From Candidatus Anaerostipes excrementavium (lineage in GTDB: Bacteria; Bacillota; Clostridia; Lachnospirales; Lachnospiraceae), in NCBI GenBank assembly GCA_019114985.1, contig DXEM01000039.1, forward strand, positions 33,247 through 97,246: a stretch of DNA of 64,000 nucleotides, read 5' to 3'. Under the pieces are notes generated by a model. It did no database searches. It was not told the origin of the DNA and worked only from the letters and a program-made list of their open reading frames with translations. How positions within the stretch are numbered: position 1 is the stretch's first letter; each line of letters opens with the position of its first letter. Positions 7,693 to 17,470 of this stretch are shown here, piece by piece. The position numbers were made by a program, and so were the translations under genes.

Positions 7693-9348
7693 TTATGTTT
7701 CAAAACAGCTTCCGCCTATGAATTCTCTTAAAAGTGAGCTGGCCGGAATGTCCTCACTTTTAATATTCAAAAAGTAATCTAAAAATTTTAAAAGTCGTTT
7801 TGCTTCCTGATATTCCGGGCAGTCTTCCGGAACTGCGAACAATAGCGGTTCCGCATATTGTTTTAACACGGCAAGCTCATAGATCTGAGAAGAATTGAAC
7901 ATGATATCCGCTTCTTCCTGGTAAGGAAAAATATTCTCCTCCTCTCCCCGCCTCACAGAATCCCAGCGGCTGATCGTCTCTCTGGCATCGTTTCCTCTTG
8001 TCATCGCATCTCTTACGATCCTTCGCAGAAGCCGTCCGTCCGAACTCGGAATCCGATTATGTTCATCTAAGTTGATCTGGCTCAATGCGCTCACATAAAT
8101 CTTATATTTACTCTCATCCGGAAGATGATCGGACAGTCTGCTGTTTAGTCCGTGGATTCCTTCAATTACAAGGATATCATGTTCTTCCAGCCACAGCTTG
8201 TGTCCCCGGTACTCCCGTTTTCCCGTTAAGAAATTGTAGCTTGGCATAGAAATCATTTCTCCGCGCAGCAAACGATTCATATGGTCGGAAAACAAATCCA
8301 CATCCAAGGAAGCAATCGTCTCAAAATTATAATTCCCAAAAGCATCTTTCGGTGATTTTTCCCGATCGAAAAAATAGTCATCCAAAGAAATTGGATGCGG
8401 TCGTTTCCCTGCAATTTCCAGCTGGATCGACAATCGATGAGAAAATGTCGTTTTCCCGGAGGATGAAGGTCCTGCAATCAGCACGATTTTTTTGTCTTCC
8501 TGAACAATATTATCCGCAATATCAGACAACAGCTTTTCCTGAAGTCCCTCCTGCAGCAAAATCAGATGACTCGTGTTTCCTGCCGTGATGACTTCATTTA
8601 ACGCCCCAACTGTGTCAACCCCCATCGTTTCGCTCCAATCTCTGGAACGCTGCATGACCCGAAATAATTTGGGCTGAGGATAAAATTTGGCAATTTTTTC
8701 CGTTTGATGCCGTTTCGGTGTCTGCAGGACCAGGCCATCCTGATATGGGGAAATTAAAAAGTTTTCCACATAACTGGTGGCAGGCGCCATATATCCGTAA
8801 AAGTAGTTTTCAAATCCATCCAGTTCATACATATTTGTTTTGGATCCCCGCCGGAAACGAAATAATCGCTGCTTCTCCCGTAATCCGACGCTTTCAAAAT
8901 ATTTTCTTGCCTGGGAGGTATCGATGGAGTGTTTTCGAATCGGAAGATTCTGGTCTCTTAACTGCTCCATGCGTTCTTGAATTTTTAATGCCAGCTGCAT
9001 ATTTGCCCGGATATCTTTTACCAAAAACTCACAGAATGTACTGTTGCCGATCGAATATTTAATGGAGATATCATCGGCGGCTCCCTGCCCCAATACATCC
9101 TCACACGCTTTTAGGAACATAAACATTGCCGTCCGTTTATAGGTCATATACCCTGCCTGTTCTTTCAGCGTCACGAATCTGACATAGCAGTCCTTTTCGA
9201 TGGGATGGAAAAGTTCCCGAAGTTTTCCGTCGGCGTATGCCAGAAGAATCCTGGGTTCCCCCGGTTCCTGTACTTTTTCGGCAAGTTCCCGAAGCGTTGT
9301 ATGATCTTCCAATATGTATGTTTTTTGATGAACGACTACACGTACCAT
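7693..9348 (-). CDS. TGS-domain nucleoside kinase (uridine kinase-like)
   Basis: A 551-residue fusion common in Clostridia. Residues about 1-60 resemble the TGS domain and about 60-200 the second additional domain of threonyl-tRNA synthetase. From about residue 285 there is a phosphoribulokinase/uridine-kinase domain with Walker A GPSSSGKTT (293-301), SLDDYFFDR, and DILVIEGIHGLN. It is annotated in the family as a nucleoside (uridine/cytidine) kinase. The role of the synthetase-like N-terminus is not established. Start ATG 9348 has GGGAGG upstream. It is the last gene of the long dgt-dnaG-rpoD unit, just before the rnpB promoter. Confidence 0.88.
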   Translation of the reverse strand: MVRVVVHQKTYILEDHTTLRELAEKVQEPGEPRILLAYADGKLRELFHPIEKDCYVRFVTLKEQAGYMTYKRTAMFMFLKACEDVLGQGAADDISIKYSIGNSTFCEFLVKDIRANMQLALKIQERMEQLRDQNLPIRKHSIDTSQARKYFESVGLREKQRLFRFRRGSKTNMYELDGFENYFYGYMAPATSYVENFLISPYQDGLVLQTPKRHQTEKIAKFYPQPKLFRVMQRSRDWSETMGVDTVGALNEVITAGNTSHLILLQEGLQEKLLSDIADNIVQEDKKIVLIAGPSSSGKTTFSHRLSIQLEIAGKRPHPISLDDYFFDREKSPKDAFGNYNFETIASLDVDLFSDHMNRLLRGEMISMPSYNFLTGKREYRGHKLWLEEHDILVIEGIHGLNSRLSDHLPDESKYKIYVSALSQINLDEHNRIPSSDGRLLRRIVRDAMTRGNDARETISRWDSVRRGEEENIFPYQEEADIMFNSSQIYELAVLKQYAEPLLFAVPEDCPEYQEAKRLLKFLDYFLNIKSEDIPASSLLREFIGGSCFET

Positions 9349-9363
9349 AGGCCGCCCTCCCTT

Positions 9364-10152
9364 TTATATGATCTGAAATGGACTTCCGGCTTTGTAAGTG
9401 ATCCATTCACATTCCGGCAGTCTCTCTTTTAACAATTCCTCCATATCGTCGATAAATACCTGTTCTAAACCATAATGCCCTGCATCAATCACGCATAATC
9501 CCATATCCAAGGCATCCAGCCCCTCATGATGTCCGATATCTCCTGTGACAAGTACCTGAGCGCCTTTTTGAAGTGCTGCTTCAGCCATGCCGCGGCCGGA
9601 TCCCGGAACGATCGCTGCCCTGCTGATTTTCGTTTCTATATCACCAAACACAGCTGCTGACGCCAATCCAAAGGCCTTCTTTATCTCTTTTGCAAAATCT
9701 CCCAGGCTTTTTTCTTCCTTGAGAGATCCAATCATTCCGATTCCTTTATTCTCCTCGCGAAGACTTTGATCGGAAGCTTCGAGAAGAGGCGCTTCCGGCA
9801 GGAAATCCAATTTCTTTGCTGCTGCCTGGCACATCCGGCATGTATCATAATTCGTATGCATTCCATAACAGCAGATTCCATGTCCAATAAGTTTCAGCAA
9901 TTTTTTCTGAAGGAAATGATCGCTGGTACACTGTTTTATCTCTGAAAAAATGATCGGATGATGTGCGAGGATAAAATCCACATCCTCTTCTACAGCTTTT
10001 TCTGCCGCCTCGTTGGTGATATCGAGAGTAATCATGATCTTCTTTACTTCTTTCTGCCGATCACCAACCAGAAAACCCGGATTGTCCCATGATTCTGCGG
10101 CTTGAAGCGGCACTTCCTGCTCCAGCAGGCGGATTAGATCGTCACATTTCAT
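9364..10152 (-). CDS. Nif3-like dinuclear metal-centre protein
   Basis: Nif3/YqfO/YbgI-family protein of 262 residues that in structures forms hexameric rings with a two-metal site. Candidate metal-binding histidines are seen in ILAHHPIIF, GMHTNYD and DIGHHEGLDA. It is the short form without the inserted PII-like domain. Some relatives are described as GTP cyclohydrolase I type 2, but the cellular role is unsettled. It overlaps the trmK gene by 11 bases, and this trmK-nif3 pairing is common in Firmicutes. Confidence 0.9.
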   Translation of the reverse strand: MKCDDLIRLLEQEVPLQAAESWDNPGFLVGDRQKEVKKIMITLDITNEAAEKAVEEDVDFILAHHPIIFSEIKQCTSDHFLQKKLLKLIGHGICCYGMHTNYDTCRMCQAAAKKLDFLPEAPLLEASDQSLREENKGIGMIGSLKEEKSLGDFAKEIKKAFGLASAAVFGDIETKISRAAIVPGSGRGMAEAALQKGAQVLVTGDIGHHEGLDALDMGLCVIDAGHYGLEQVFIDDMEELLKERLPECEWITYKAGSPFQII

Positions 10153-10843
10153 AATATCCCAATGCCTCCTTTATCGCGCCAAGTCTTTGCTCGACCTCTG
10201 TTTTTCTCTTTTGGATGTGCTCTTTGGAAAGATCCACAAGAGACTGATTGATTTTTTCATATTTTTGATACTCTAAATTCAAGTATTCCAGCAAAGTCGG
10301 ATCTTGTTCCATGATCAAAAACCTTCCAAAATCATAAAAACATGCTTTTTCATAAGATTCTGTTCCATGGACCGCCCGGCAAATGACATAATATTTCCCA
10401 TCTTCTATCAGCATCTTTTCTTGTAGAATCCGAAAGCCGTTTTGGTGGAGCCAAAGGCGCACTCTCTCCGGATGAGACTGAGGAGAAAGGATCAATTCTT
10501 TGACACCGGAAAGTTTGTCTTTTCCCCTCTCCAAAATCTGTACGATCAAGTCTCCGCCCATCCCCGCAAGAATGACGGAATCAACATCCTTTTGGGGAAG
10601 CCCGTCCAGTCCGTCAGAAAGAATGCAGTCAATCCGGCTCTCCAAATTCATTTCTGCAATATGCTGTTTTGCCCTCTGAAGCGGGCCCTCGTTGATATCC
10701 ATTGCGAAGGCATGAGGGCATCTTTTGTGCTGCACTAAGTAAATTGGTATGTATCCGTGATCCGTTCCGACATCTGCCGCACGAAAGCCTTCTGTTACGT
10801 AGGAGGCTATGGTCTGTAAACGTTTCGATAATTCCATGACCAC
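10142..10843 (-). CDS. trmK: tRNA (adenine-22-N1)-methyltransferase
   Basis: SAM-dependent methyltransferase of 233 residues that makes m1A22 in tRNA. The AdoMet motif I region reads ADVGTDHGYIPIYLV, with AMDINEGPL for motif II and ILAGMGGDL / LILSPQSHP further on, all typical of TrmK (COG2384). A helical C-terminal tail (about 180-233) fits the family's coiled-coil domain. It lies between rpoD and the nif3-like gene as in many Firmicutes. The start at ATG 10843 is 3 bases after the rpoD stop; an alternative Met lies two codons in. Confidence 0.93.
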   Translation of the reverse strand: MVMELSKRLQTIASYVTEGFRAADVGTDHGYIPIYLVQHKRCPHAFAMDINEGPLQRAKQHIAEMNLESRIDCILSDGLDGLPQKDVDSVILAGMGGDLIVQILERGKDKLSGVKELILSPQSHPERVRLWLHQNGFRILQEKMLIEDGKYYVICRAVHGTESYEKACFYDFGRFLIMEQDPTLLEYLNLEYQKYEKINQSLVDLSKEHIQKRKTEVEQRLGAIKEALGYYEM

Positions 10844-10846
10844 ACC

Positions 10847-11947
10847 TTAATCTAAATAATCTTTCAGCTTTCTGCTGCGGCTTGGATGTCTTAATTTTCT
10901 TAATGCTTTTGCCTCGATCTGACGAATTCGCTCTCTGGTTACGTTGAACTCTTTTCCGACCTCTTCCAGCGTCCTTGCACGGCTGTCATCCAGTCCAAAA
11001 CGAAGTCTTAGAACCTTTTGTTCTCTCTCGGTCAAAGTTCCTAACACTTCATCCAGCTGCTCTTTTAAAAGTGTAAAAGCTGCCGCATCTGCCGGCACCG
11101 GCACATTTTCATCCTGAATAAAATCTCCAAGATGGCTGTCTTCCTCTTCACCGATCGGTGTTTCCAAAGATACCGGTTCCTGTGAGATCTTAAGAATTTC
11201 CCTTACTCGCTCTACCGGGATATCCATTTCTGCCGCAATTTCTTCCGGAGAAGGCTCTCGGCCTAATTCCTGCAAAAGCTGTCTGGATACACGGATTAAT
11301 TTATTGATGGTCTCCACCATATGCACCGGGATACGGATTGTTCTTGCCTGATCTGCGATTGCTCTGGTGATTGCCTGACGAATCCACCATGTCGCATAGG
11401 TGCTGAATTTATATCCTTTTCGGTAATCAAACTTCTCAACCGCTTTGATCAGACCCAGGTTTCCTTCCTGAATCAAATCCAGAAACAGCATTCCACGTCC
11501 AACATAACGTTTCGCAATACTGACAACCAATCGAAGATTTGCCTCTGCCAGTTTCTTCTTCGCAGCTTCGTCTCCTTCTTCCATTTTCTGTGCCAGCTTG
11601 ATTTCCTCATCTGCGCTTAGAAGAGGTACTTTACCGATTTCTTTCAGATACATTCGGACAGGATCTTCGATGCTGACTCCGTCCGGGACCGAAATATCCG
11701 TATCCTCTCCTAAAGAAGCATCATCCATCTCTAAATCGTCATCGTCATCTTCTACCGCAGCAAGCGTCAGAACATCAATACCATTTTGCTCCAGATAATC
11801 ATAGATCGCTTCCATCATATCCGAAGTCAGTTTCATGTCCTTAAAATACGTCTCAATCTGTGCGTATTCCAGAAAATTCTTATTCTTTTTTCCCAGTTCT
11901 ACTAACCCAGCAAGCTTCTCGCTGAATTGTTCCATTGTACCTTCCAT
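10847..11947 (-). CDS. rpoD: Primary sigma factor RpoD/SigA
   Basis: Housekeeping sigma factor of 366 residues that directs RNA polymerase to -35/-10 promoters. All regions are present: 1.1 (about 1-80), an acidic linker, 1.2 ([15 protein letters not shown]), 2 ([43 protein letters not shown]), 3 (about 215-290) and 4 ([15 protein letters not shown] and [17 protein letters not shown]). It follows dnaG by 36 bases, the classic macromolecular-synthesis arrangement, and is followed directly by trmK. AAAGGAC lies before ATG 11947. Confidence 0.97.
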   Translation of the reverse strand: MEGTMEQFSEKLAGLVELGKKNKNFLEYAQIETYFKDMKLTSDMMEAIYDYLEQNGIDVLTLAAVEDDDDDLEMDDASLGEDTDISVPDGVSIEDPVRMYLKEIGKVPLLSADEEIKLAQKMEEGDEAAKKKLAEANLRLVVSIAKRYVGRGMLFLDLIQEGNLGLIKAVEKFDYRKGYKFSTYATWWIRQAITRAIADQARTIRIPVHMVETINKLIRVSRQLLQELGREPSPEEIAAEMDIPVERVREILKISQEPVSLETPIGEEEDSHLGDFIQDENVPVPADAAAFTLLKEQLDEVLGTLTEREQKVLRLRFGLDDSRARTLEEVGKEFNVTRERIRQIEAKALRKLRHPSRSRKLKDYLD

Positions 11948-11983
11948 AATTCGTCCTTTCTTCTCTTTCCTATTGTAACCAAC

Positions 11984-13756
11984 CTATATTGAAATATGCA
12001 GTTTTGATAAACCACTCTTTTCCTTGATCAATTCCTGCCATTTCAAAATATCGTTGGTGGCGTTCATCTGTTGTTCAATGCTGTCTTCCTTCACGCGTCG
12101 GACAATATCCGTCAGCGCTTTATCATTATCTTCCGGCAGCGGCGCCATCTTAAGCGTCGTGTTAAACAGTTCTGCGATCTTTTTTTGATCTTCGGCGTCT
12201 GTATACTGATTAAGAATCTTTGCCGGAACGACTCTTTGTTCTTTCTCATATTGCTCGAACAGCATAAGGGCTGCTCCATGATAGATCGGTTCATAAAAAT
12301 CATCCGGTCCTACAATGCCCTTCAAACGCTCGAACAAAATCGGTTCATTGACCAGCCAGGTCAGCAAAAGCTTCTGCGGCTGTTTTTTCTTTTCTTCTTT
12401 TTCTTCCGCCAGGGAAGACTGCCTGCTTTTTACAGCACGTTTTTGATTTTGCGCAGAAGACACATATGCGCTCGTCCCATAATCATTGACCAGATCGAAT
12501 AGATCTTTCTGTCCGATATAGTATTCTCTGGCGACAGCTTCGATATAATTCTTCCGCTCTAATGGTTCTTCGATGCCGGCCAGCAATTTTGCCGCCTCAT
12601 GCTGGAATTTCGTTTTTTCTTCCGGGTCTTTTTGGTTATACTGTCCTGCAATAACCTTGACCTGGAACATAAAACTATTCACCGCCTGCCGGATTCTTTC
12701 TTCCAAAGCCTCTTTGCCAAGACCCTTGATAAATTCATCCGGATCTTTATACGGCGTAAGATCCAAAACTTTTACCGCCAGTCCTGCTTCCTTCAGAATC
12801 GGAATTGCCCGAAGAATCGCATTCTGTCCCGCTTCATCGCTGTCAAAGGATAAAATGACATTCTCCGTATACCGCCGCAGGAGTGTTCCATGCCCGCTGG
12901 TAAACGCTGTTCCCAGAGCAGCGACCGCATTGGTAAATCCTGCCTGATGCATCGAGATGACATCCATATATCCTTCACAGAGTATGATCTCTTTTTTTCT
13001 GGATTTTCTGGCAAAATTCAGACCGTACAGATTCCTGCTTTTATCAAAAAGTTTTGTTTCTCTGGAATTTAGATACTTGGGATTCCCATCACCCATGACC
13101 CGACCGCCAAAACCAATGACCCGGTTATTGACATCCATAATCGGAAACATCACTCGATTCCAGAATTTGTCGCTTCCGCCCCGTTTTTCATCGATGGTAA
13201 CCAGTGCGGAATCTTTTAGCTCCCCATCTTTGTAACCTTTGCTTTTTAGGAACCGGTACAGATCATCACTGTAAATATCCGCATATCCCAAACCGAAGTG
13301 ACGGATTGTTTCTTCCGTGATTCCTCTCTTTTGAAAATACGCAAGCCCCCTTTTCCCCCGATCGCTGTGCAGCAGATAATAGAAATAGTTGGCAGCCAGC
13401 TTATTCATCTCCCTTAACCTGGCTTTCTCATCCATCTGCCGCCTGGCTTCCTCGTTCATTTCCTCTTCCGGCAGCTCCATGCCGGCTCTCTCCGCCAGGA
13501 ACCTCACAGCTTCCGGAAATGAAAAATTCTCGTATTCCATCAAAAATGTGTATACATTTCCTCCGGCTCCGCAGCCAAAGCAATAATACATCTGCTTATC
13601 CCTGCTGACGGAAAAAGAGGGGGATTTTTCATTGTGAAACGGGCAAAGCCCAAAATAAGAGCTTCCCTTTTTCTTCAATGGCACATATGCGGAAATCACA
13701 TCTACAATGTCATTGCGGCTTCGCACTTCTTCTATTATGTCTTCCCCATAGATCAC
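11984..13756 (-). CDS. dnaG: DNA primase
   Basis: Makes RNA primers at the replication fork. It is 590 residues long, the normal size. The N-terminal CHC2 zinc finger shows CPFHNEKSPSFS then YYCFGCG. The TOPRIM catalytic core has EIILCEGYMDV (general-base Glu) and LSFDSDEAGQNA (metal-binding acids). The C-terminal part (about 430-590) is the divergent helicase-binding region. It is followed closely by rpoD and preceded by dgt. The start at 13756 reads MIYGEDIIEEVRSRNDIVDV, as in other clostridial DnaG proteins. Confidence 0.97.
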   Translation of the reverse strand: MIYGEDIIEEVRSRNDIVDVISAYVPLKKKGSSYFGLCPFHNEKSPSFSVSRDKQMYYCFGCGAGGNVYTFLMEYENFSFPEAVRFLAERAGMELPEEEMNEEARRQMDEKARLREMNKLAANYFYYLLHSDRGKRGLAYFQKRGITEETIRHFGLGYADIYSDDLYRFLKSKGYKDGELKDSALVTIDEKRGGSDKFWNRVMFPIMDVNNRVIGFGGRVMGDGNPKYLNSRETKLFDKSRNLYGLNFARKSRKKEIILCEGYMDVISMHQAGFTNAVAALGTAFTSGHGTLLRRYTENVILSFDSDEAGQNAILRAIPILKEAGLAVKVLDLTPYKDPDEFIKGLGKEALEERIRQAVNSFMFQVKVIAGQYNQKDPEEKTKFQHEAAKLLAGIEEPLERKNYIEAVAREYYIGQKDLFDLVNDYGTSAYVSSAQNQKRAVKSRQSSLAEEKEEKKKQPQKLLLTWLVNEPILFERLKGIVGPDDFYEPIYHGAALMLFEQYEKEQRVVPAKILNQYTDAEDQKKIAELFNTTLKMAPLPEDNDKALTDIVRRVKEDSIEQQMNATNDILKWQELIKEKSGLSKLHISI

Positions 13757-13834
13757 GCTTGTCCCTCCTCAAAATTTCTCTCTATATATATTATTCTACA
13801 TTTTCTGCTGTATTCCTTTTTTTATTTTTGAAAA

Positions 13835-14845
13835 TTATCTAATAATCCAAAATTTAGGGATAAAAATTTCTTTGTATGTCTCAATCGCAAAATGATCTGT
13901 CATACCGGCGATATAATCACAAACCGCTTGTTCCTTCGTTTCTTCTCCTGCATAGATCCGAATCTGGCTATACCTAGGAAGAAGATTCGTACGTTCCAAA
14001 TAATAATCATAAAGCGGTTCGATGATGTGCTTGATCTTTTCCTCTTCTTTCTTTGTCTCCGAATCCGTATAGACATTCTCAAACATAAATGTCCGCAGGC
14101 CAAACATCGCCTGATAAATATCCTCCGACATGCAGATATCATTTTTCCCTTCGCTGTTTTTTACGATATCCAGAATCATGTTATTGACCCTCTCCCGAAA
14201 CGAATGTCCCAGAATATCAGTACACTCCGCAGGCAGATCTTCCTCGGTTATGACATTTCCCCGAATGGAATCATCAATATCGTGGTTGATATAAGCAATC
14301 TTATCCGAAAGACGGACAATCTTGCCTTCCAAGGTTGCCGGGTTGCTTCGGATCGAATGGTTCCGCATGCCATCCAGGACTTCCCAGGACAAATTCAGTC
14401 CCTCTCCGTTTTTTTCCAGATATTCCACCACACGCACACTTTGCTCACTATGACGGAACCCATTGGGATTCCTCTCATTTAATACATTCTCTCCTGCATG
14501 GCCAAAAGGTGTATGCCCCAGATCATGTCCCAGAGCAATGGCCTCTGTTAATATTTCATTTAAATTCAATGCTCTGGCAATTGTTCTTGCGTTTTGTGAG
14601 ACTTCCAACGTATGTACCAGCCTGGTCCGATAGTGATCACCGACCGGGGATAAGAATACCTGGGTCTTATCTTTTAAACGACGAAAAGCCTTAGAGTGCA
14701 GGATTCGATCCCGATCCCGCTGAAAGCAGGTCCGGATCTCACACTCCACCTCAGGCCTTTTTCTCCCTTTCGTATGTATACTTAACGCCGCGTAAGGACT
14801 TAATAATTCCATTTCGGATTTCTCTTGCTTTTCTCTGATATTCAT
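13835..14845 (-). CDS. dgt: dGTP triphosphohydrolase (HD domain)
   Basis: HD-superfamily enzyme that cleaves dNTPs (dGTP in the type member) to the nucleoside and tripolyphosphate. The HD signature is clear: RLVHTLEVSQ and IALGHDLGHTPFGHAGE, with NHDIDDS later. I place the start at 14845 (336 residues) because GGGAGG stands 8 bases before that ATG; a longer frame from 14866 lacks a good site. It lies between the sigma-like gene and dnaG, 41 bases after the former. Substrate preference cannot be read from sequence. Confidence 0.9.
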   Translation of the reverse strand: MNIREKQEKSEMELLSPYAALSIHTKGRKRPEVECEIRTCFQRDRDRILHSKAFRRLKDKTQVFLSPVGDHYRTRLVHTLEVSQNARTIARALNLNEILTEAIALGHDLGHTPFGHAGENVLNERNPNGFRHSEQSVRVVEYLEKNGEGLNLSWEVLDGMRNHSIRSNPATLEGKIVRLSDKIAYINHDIDDSIRGNVITEEDLPAECTDILGHSFRERVNNMILDIVKNSEGKNDICMSEDIYQAMFGLRTFMFENVYTDSETKKEEEKIKHIIEPLYDYYLERTNLLPRYSQIRIYAGEETKEQAVCDYIAGMTDHFAIETYKEIFIPKFWIIR

Positions 14846-14886
14846 ATCCAAAACCTCCCTTACCATGGGCGCAGTTCTTGGCTGCT

Positions 14887-15651
14887 CTATGATTCCGATG
14901 TGGTAATCTCTGTTTCCATAACAGATATGGCATCCAAAGATATCTTCATAATCTCCTTGATTTCTTTTACTGTCATAGATAAATACTCTGCTAACTCCTC
15001 TGCCTTTGGTTCTCTGCCGAGTTCCTTCGCCAGATGAGAAGACGCTTCATCCAATCGATTGGCTTTTTTCGCCATCTGCTCACCGATACTGTCAGAACCT
15101 CTTTGAACAGCAATCGCATTTAACATAGATTCCTCGATCGCTTTTGCTATATACTGCAGGAATTCCATTTCATCCTGCCCGGCAAAAGAATCTACTGCTT
15201 CCAAGAGACCGATATTTCCTTCCTGGATCAGGTCAGCATATTGGACGCCTTTTCCTTTGTGCTTTTTGGCCATCTCCATAACCGCAGGAAGAAAACATTC
15301 TATCATCTGTTCCTTTGAACCGCCTCCGGAAAGCCACGCCTGCAAAATGTGTTTCTGTTCTTCTTCTGGAATCTCTATGCTGGCAAGCTCTTCTTCATAA
15401 AAGGAAAGAACCTCTGATTCTATCAAGTCTTTTGACTCATCTTCCTGCTCTGTCTCTGTCTGATCCTTCTCATATCCGATGATGCGGATCCCAGCCTCAT
15501 CAAAGGTATCAAACAACAGCTTCTCTGTTGCATCGTTCAATGGAATATCCTGAAAATAATCCAGCACTTCCTCTTTTGTGATCTGATTTCCATTGGTCTT
15601 GGCAATAGCGATTATTTCTTCCAGCGCTTTTAAAAAATCTTTTTTGTCCAT
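14887..15651 (-). CDS. Sigma-70-like protein lacking region 4
   Basis: A 254-residue paralogue of the primary sigma factor, with partial preservation. Residues about 1-60 resemble region 1.1, 80-130 are acidic and helical, 137-156 (YADLIQEGNIGLLEAVDSF) nearly match the core-binding region 2.2, and 193-245 resemble region 3 (SSHLAKELGREPKAEELAEYL). The aromatic YATWWIR segment that melts and reads the -10 is replaced by LQYIAKAIEESM, and nothing resembling region 4 is present. It ends ETEITTSES. It sits between uppP and dgt, one operon away from rpoD. It may bind core polymerase without recognising promoters; no function is established. Confidence 0.75.
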   Translation of the reverse strand: MDKKDFLKALEEIIAIAKTNGNQITKEEVLDYFQDIPLNDATEKLLFDTFDEAGIRIIGYEKDQTETEQEDESKDLIESEVLSFYEEELASIEIPEEEQKHILQAWLSGGGSKEQMIECFLPAVMEMAKKHKGKGVQYADLIQEGNIGLLEAVDSFAGQDEMEFLQYIAKAIEESMLNAIAVQRGSDSIGEQMAKKANRLDEASSHLAKELGREPKAEELAEYLSMTVKEIKEIMKISLDAISVMETEITTSES

Positions 15652-15666
15652 ATGATGTTCTCCTGC

Positions 15667-16494
15667 CTATTGAAATAGTGCAAAATAAGCAATGACTAAA
15701 ATACCTAATACAATGCGATATACTCCAAACGCCTTAAAATCATTGCGCTTAATGTAGCCCAATAAGAACTTGATTGCTACAACAGATACCAGGAATGAAA
15801 CCATCATTCCGGTCAGCAGCACCGCAATTTCGATTCCTGTAAAATGGAAACCAAATTTTAGAATCTTTAAAAGGCTTGCTCCAAACATAACCGGAATTCC
15901 AAGGAAAAAGGAAAACTCTGCCGCTACTGTCCTGGAACAACCGATCAAAATCCCTCCGAGAATTGTTGCTCCGGATCTGGAAGTACCCGGAATCAGAGAA
16001 AGCACCTGGAATCCTCCAATCGCCAGCGCCATCGGATAGCTCAGACGATCCAGATCCTCCAGAGATCTCCGGCGATTCCTGCGGTTTCTATTCTCCACTA
16101 CAATAAATAAAATACCATAGATAATCAGTGTAGCCGCAACGACCGGCGGATTATAAAAATGCTCATCCAGCCAATCATCCAACGGAATCCCAATGACAGC
16201 TGCCGGAAGAACTGCCAGGATAACCTTCGTCCACAGCAGAATCGTGTCCTTTTTCTCACTTCGGTTTTTCTTCGGCGAAAATGGATTTAATTTATGGAAA
16301 TATAAAACAACAACTGCCATAATCGCACCTAACTGAATGACAACATTAAACATTTCCATAAAAGCATCCGACATATTCAGCTTGATGAATTCGTCTGCCA
16401 AAATCAGATGACCGGTACTGCTGATCGGCAGCCATTCTGTGATTCCCTCTACGATACCGAGAAGGATTGTCTTAATCAGTAATAAAATATCCAT
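15667..16494 (-). CDS. uppP: Undecaprenyl-diphosphate phosphatase
   Basis: Membrane enzyme of the BacA/UppP family (275 residues) that recycles the undecaprenyl carrier lipid for wall synthesis; family members can raise bacitracin resistance. Signature segments are [18 protein letters not shown] near the N-terminus and [20 protein letters not shown] in the second half, both with conserved Glu/Ser/His/Arg residues. Around seven or eight hydrophobic segments are visible. A run of basic residues ([11 protein letters not shown], about 135-145) is an elongated cytoplasmic loop. It is followed 15 bases later by the sigma-like gene. Confidence 0.94.
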   Translation of the reverse strand: MDILLLIKTILLGIVEGITEWLPISSTGHLILADEFIKLNMSDAFMEMFNVVIQLGAIMAVVVLYFHKLNPFSPKKNRSEKKDTILLWTKVILAVLPAAVIGIPLDDWLDEHFYNPPVVAATLIIYGILFIVVENRNRRNRRRSLEDLDRLSYPMALAIGGFQVLSLIPGTSRSGATILGGILIGCSRTVAAEFSFFLGIPVMFGASLLKILKFGFHFTGIEIAVLLTGMMVSFLVSVVAIKFLLGYIKRNDFKAFGVYRIVLGILVIAYFALFQ

Positions 16495-16539
16495 ACATCT
16501 CTCCTTGTCTTAAATCTAAACCTGATAACATATCGTGCA

Positions 16540-16580
16540 AATAAGGGCGCTTAGGAATTCCTAATCACCCTTACTCATAT
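16540..16580 (-). terminator. Terminator after rpoZ
   Basis: Minus-strand hairpin AAGGGTGATTAGGAATT / CCTAAGCGCCCTT with a self-complementary core TTAGGAATTCCTAA at 16551-16564, 10-50 bases past the rpoZ stop. The T-tract is weak. It separates yicC-gmk-rpoZ from uppP. Confidence 0.55.
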
Positions 16581-16588
16581 TCGCTTCT

Positions 16589-16828
16589 TTATTCTTCAGT
16601 TTCTTCATCTCCGAGAATCTTGACTTTTTCCTGCCATAACTCTTCTACCGCTGTAGACAACGGTTTGCCGGAAGCCGGCTCAGCCACAAGAGGAAGATCT
16701 CCGTCAATGATCTGTCTTGCTCTTTTTGCACTGGCAAGGACAACGGAATATCGGCTGGAAATTACCTTCTCATCTTCACTGTCTCCGTTGATGACTTTCA
16801 TTAATTCTGTATATGATGGATGTATCAT
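16589..16828 (-). CDS. rpoZ: RNA polymerase omega subunit
   Basis: Small RNA polymerase subunit (79 residues from the preferred start) that helps fold and latch beta-prime. The core reads HPSYTELMKVIN, ISSRYSVVLASAKRARQII and the C-terminal STAVEELWQEKV, matching RpoZ. I prefer ATG 16828 because AGGAGG lies 7 bases upstream; the frame extends two codons to 16834. It follows gmk, the normal gmk-rpoZ order in Firmicutes. Confidence 0.93.
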   Translation of the reverse strand: MIHPSYTELMKVINGDSEDEKVISSRYSVVLASAKRARQIIDGDLPLVAEPASGKPLSTAVEELWQEKVKILGDEETEE

Positions 16829-16839
16829 AATCATTCCTC

Positions 16840-17457
16840 CTATAATTCATTTAGACCTTTTTTTGTTTCTTCTATAAATTCTAAATTGTTCGCAAGCAGG
16901 CATTCTTTTGCCTGAACAATCGCGTGGATCCGGTCAACACATTCCTCCAGTTCATCATTGACAACGATATAATCATATTTTGACATATCCATGGATTCCT
17001 CTTTTGCCCGTTCCAAACGCTTATGTATGACTTCTTCGGATTCCGTGCCCCGTCCAATCAAACGTTCTTTGATCGCCTGAGCACTTGGAGCCGTAATGAA
17101 AATCAGCAATGCATCTTCATACTGCTGTTTAATGTTGAACGCTCCCTGAACTTCGATCTCAAGGATGACATTATGGCCGGCAGCCAACTCTTCTTCTACA
17201 AATTTGCGCGGCGTTCCATAATAATTATCAACATATCTAGCATACTCTATAAAACCATTATAATCAATAAGATTCTTAAACTCGGCCTCTGTCTTAAAAA
17301 AATACTCTCTTCCGTTTTCTTCTCCCTGGCGAGGTTTTCTGGTGGTTGCGGAAACAGATAAACTGTATCCGTATTTTTCTACCAGGCGTTTTGCCGCCGT
17401 ACCTTTTCCAACACCGGAGAATCCGGAAAGAACCAGTAATGAACCTTTTCTATCCAT
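16840..17457 (-). CDS. gmk: Guanylate kinase
   Basis: Phosphorylates GMP to GDP in the cytoplasm. It has about 205 residues with P-loop LSGFSGVGKGT (Phe where Pro or Ala is commoner), the GMP-binding SVSATTRKPRQGE and GREYFF segments, and the VILEIEVQGAFNIK region. The start is taken at 17457 with GGGG 7 bases upstream; ATG 17463 is possible but too close to the ribosome site. It is the middle gene of yicC-gmk-rpoZ. Confidence 0.95.
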   Translation of the reverse strand: MDRKGSLLVLSGFSGVGKGTAAKRLVEKYGYSLSVSATTRKPRQGEENGREYFFKTEAEFKNLIDYNGFIEYARYVDNYYGTPRKFVEEELAAGHNVILEIEVQGAFNIKQQYEDALLIFITAPSAQAIKERLIGRGTESEEVIHKRLERAKEESMDMSKYDYIVVNDELEECVDRIHAIVQAKECLLANNLEFIEETKKGLNEL

Positions 17458-17470
17458 ATTCATTCCCCTT

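Noticed and set aside
10442..14694. Many 60-200 codon antisense frames across dnaG, dgt and rpoD
   Set aside because: They are shadows of strongly recognised minus-strand genes, and their composition follows the antisense codon bias.
16545..16570. TTAGGAATTCCTAA palindrome at 16551-16564 as an operator related to the AGGAA repeats at 47.25-47.3 kb
   Set aside because: It lies in the hairpin loop of the rpoZ terminator and contains an EcoRI-like core found by chance; the 47-kb sites are direct, not inverted, repeats.
16840..17457. Unusual Phe in the guanylate kinase P-loop (GFSGVGKGT)
   Set aside because: All catalytic residues remain; a single Phe for Pro/Ala is tolerable variation, not evidence of a defect.
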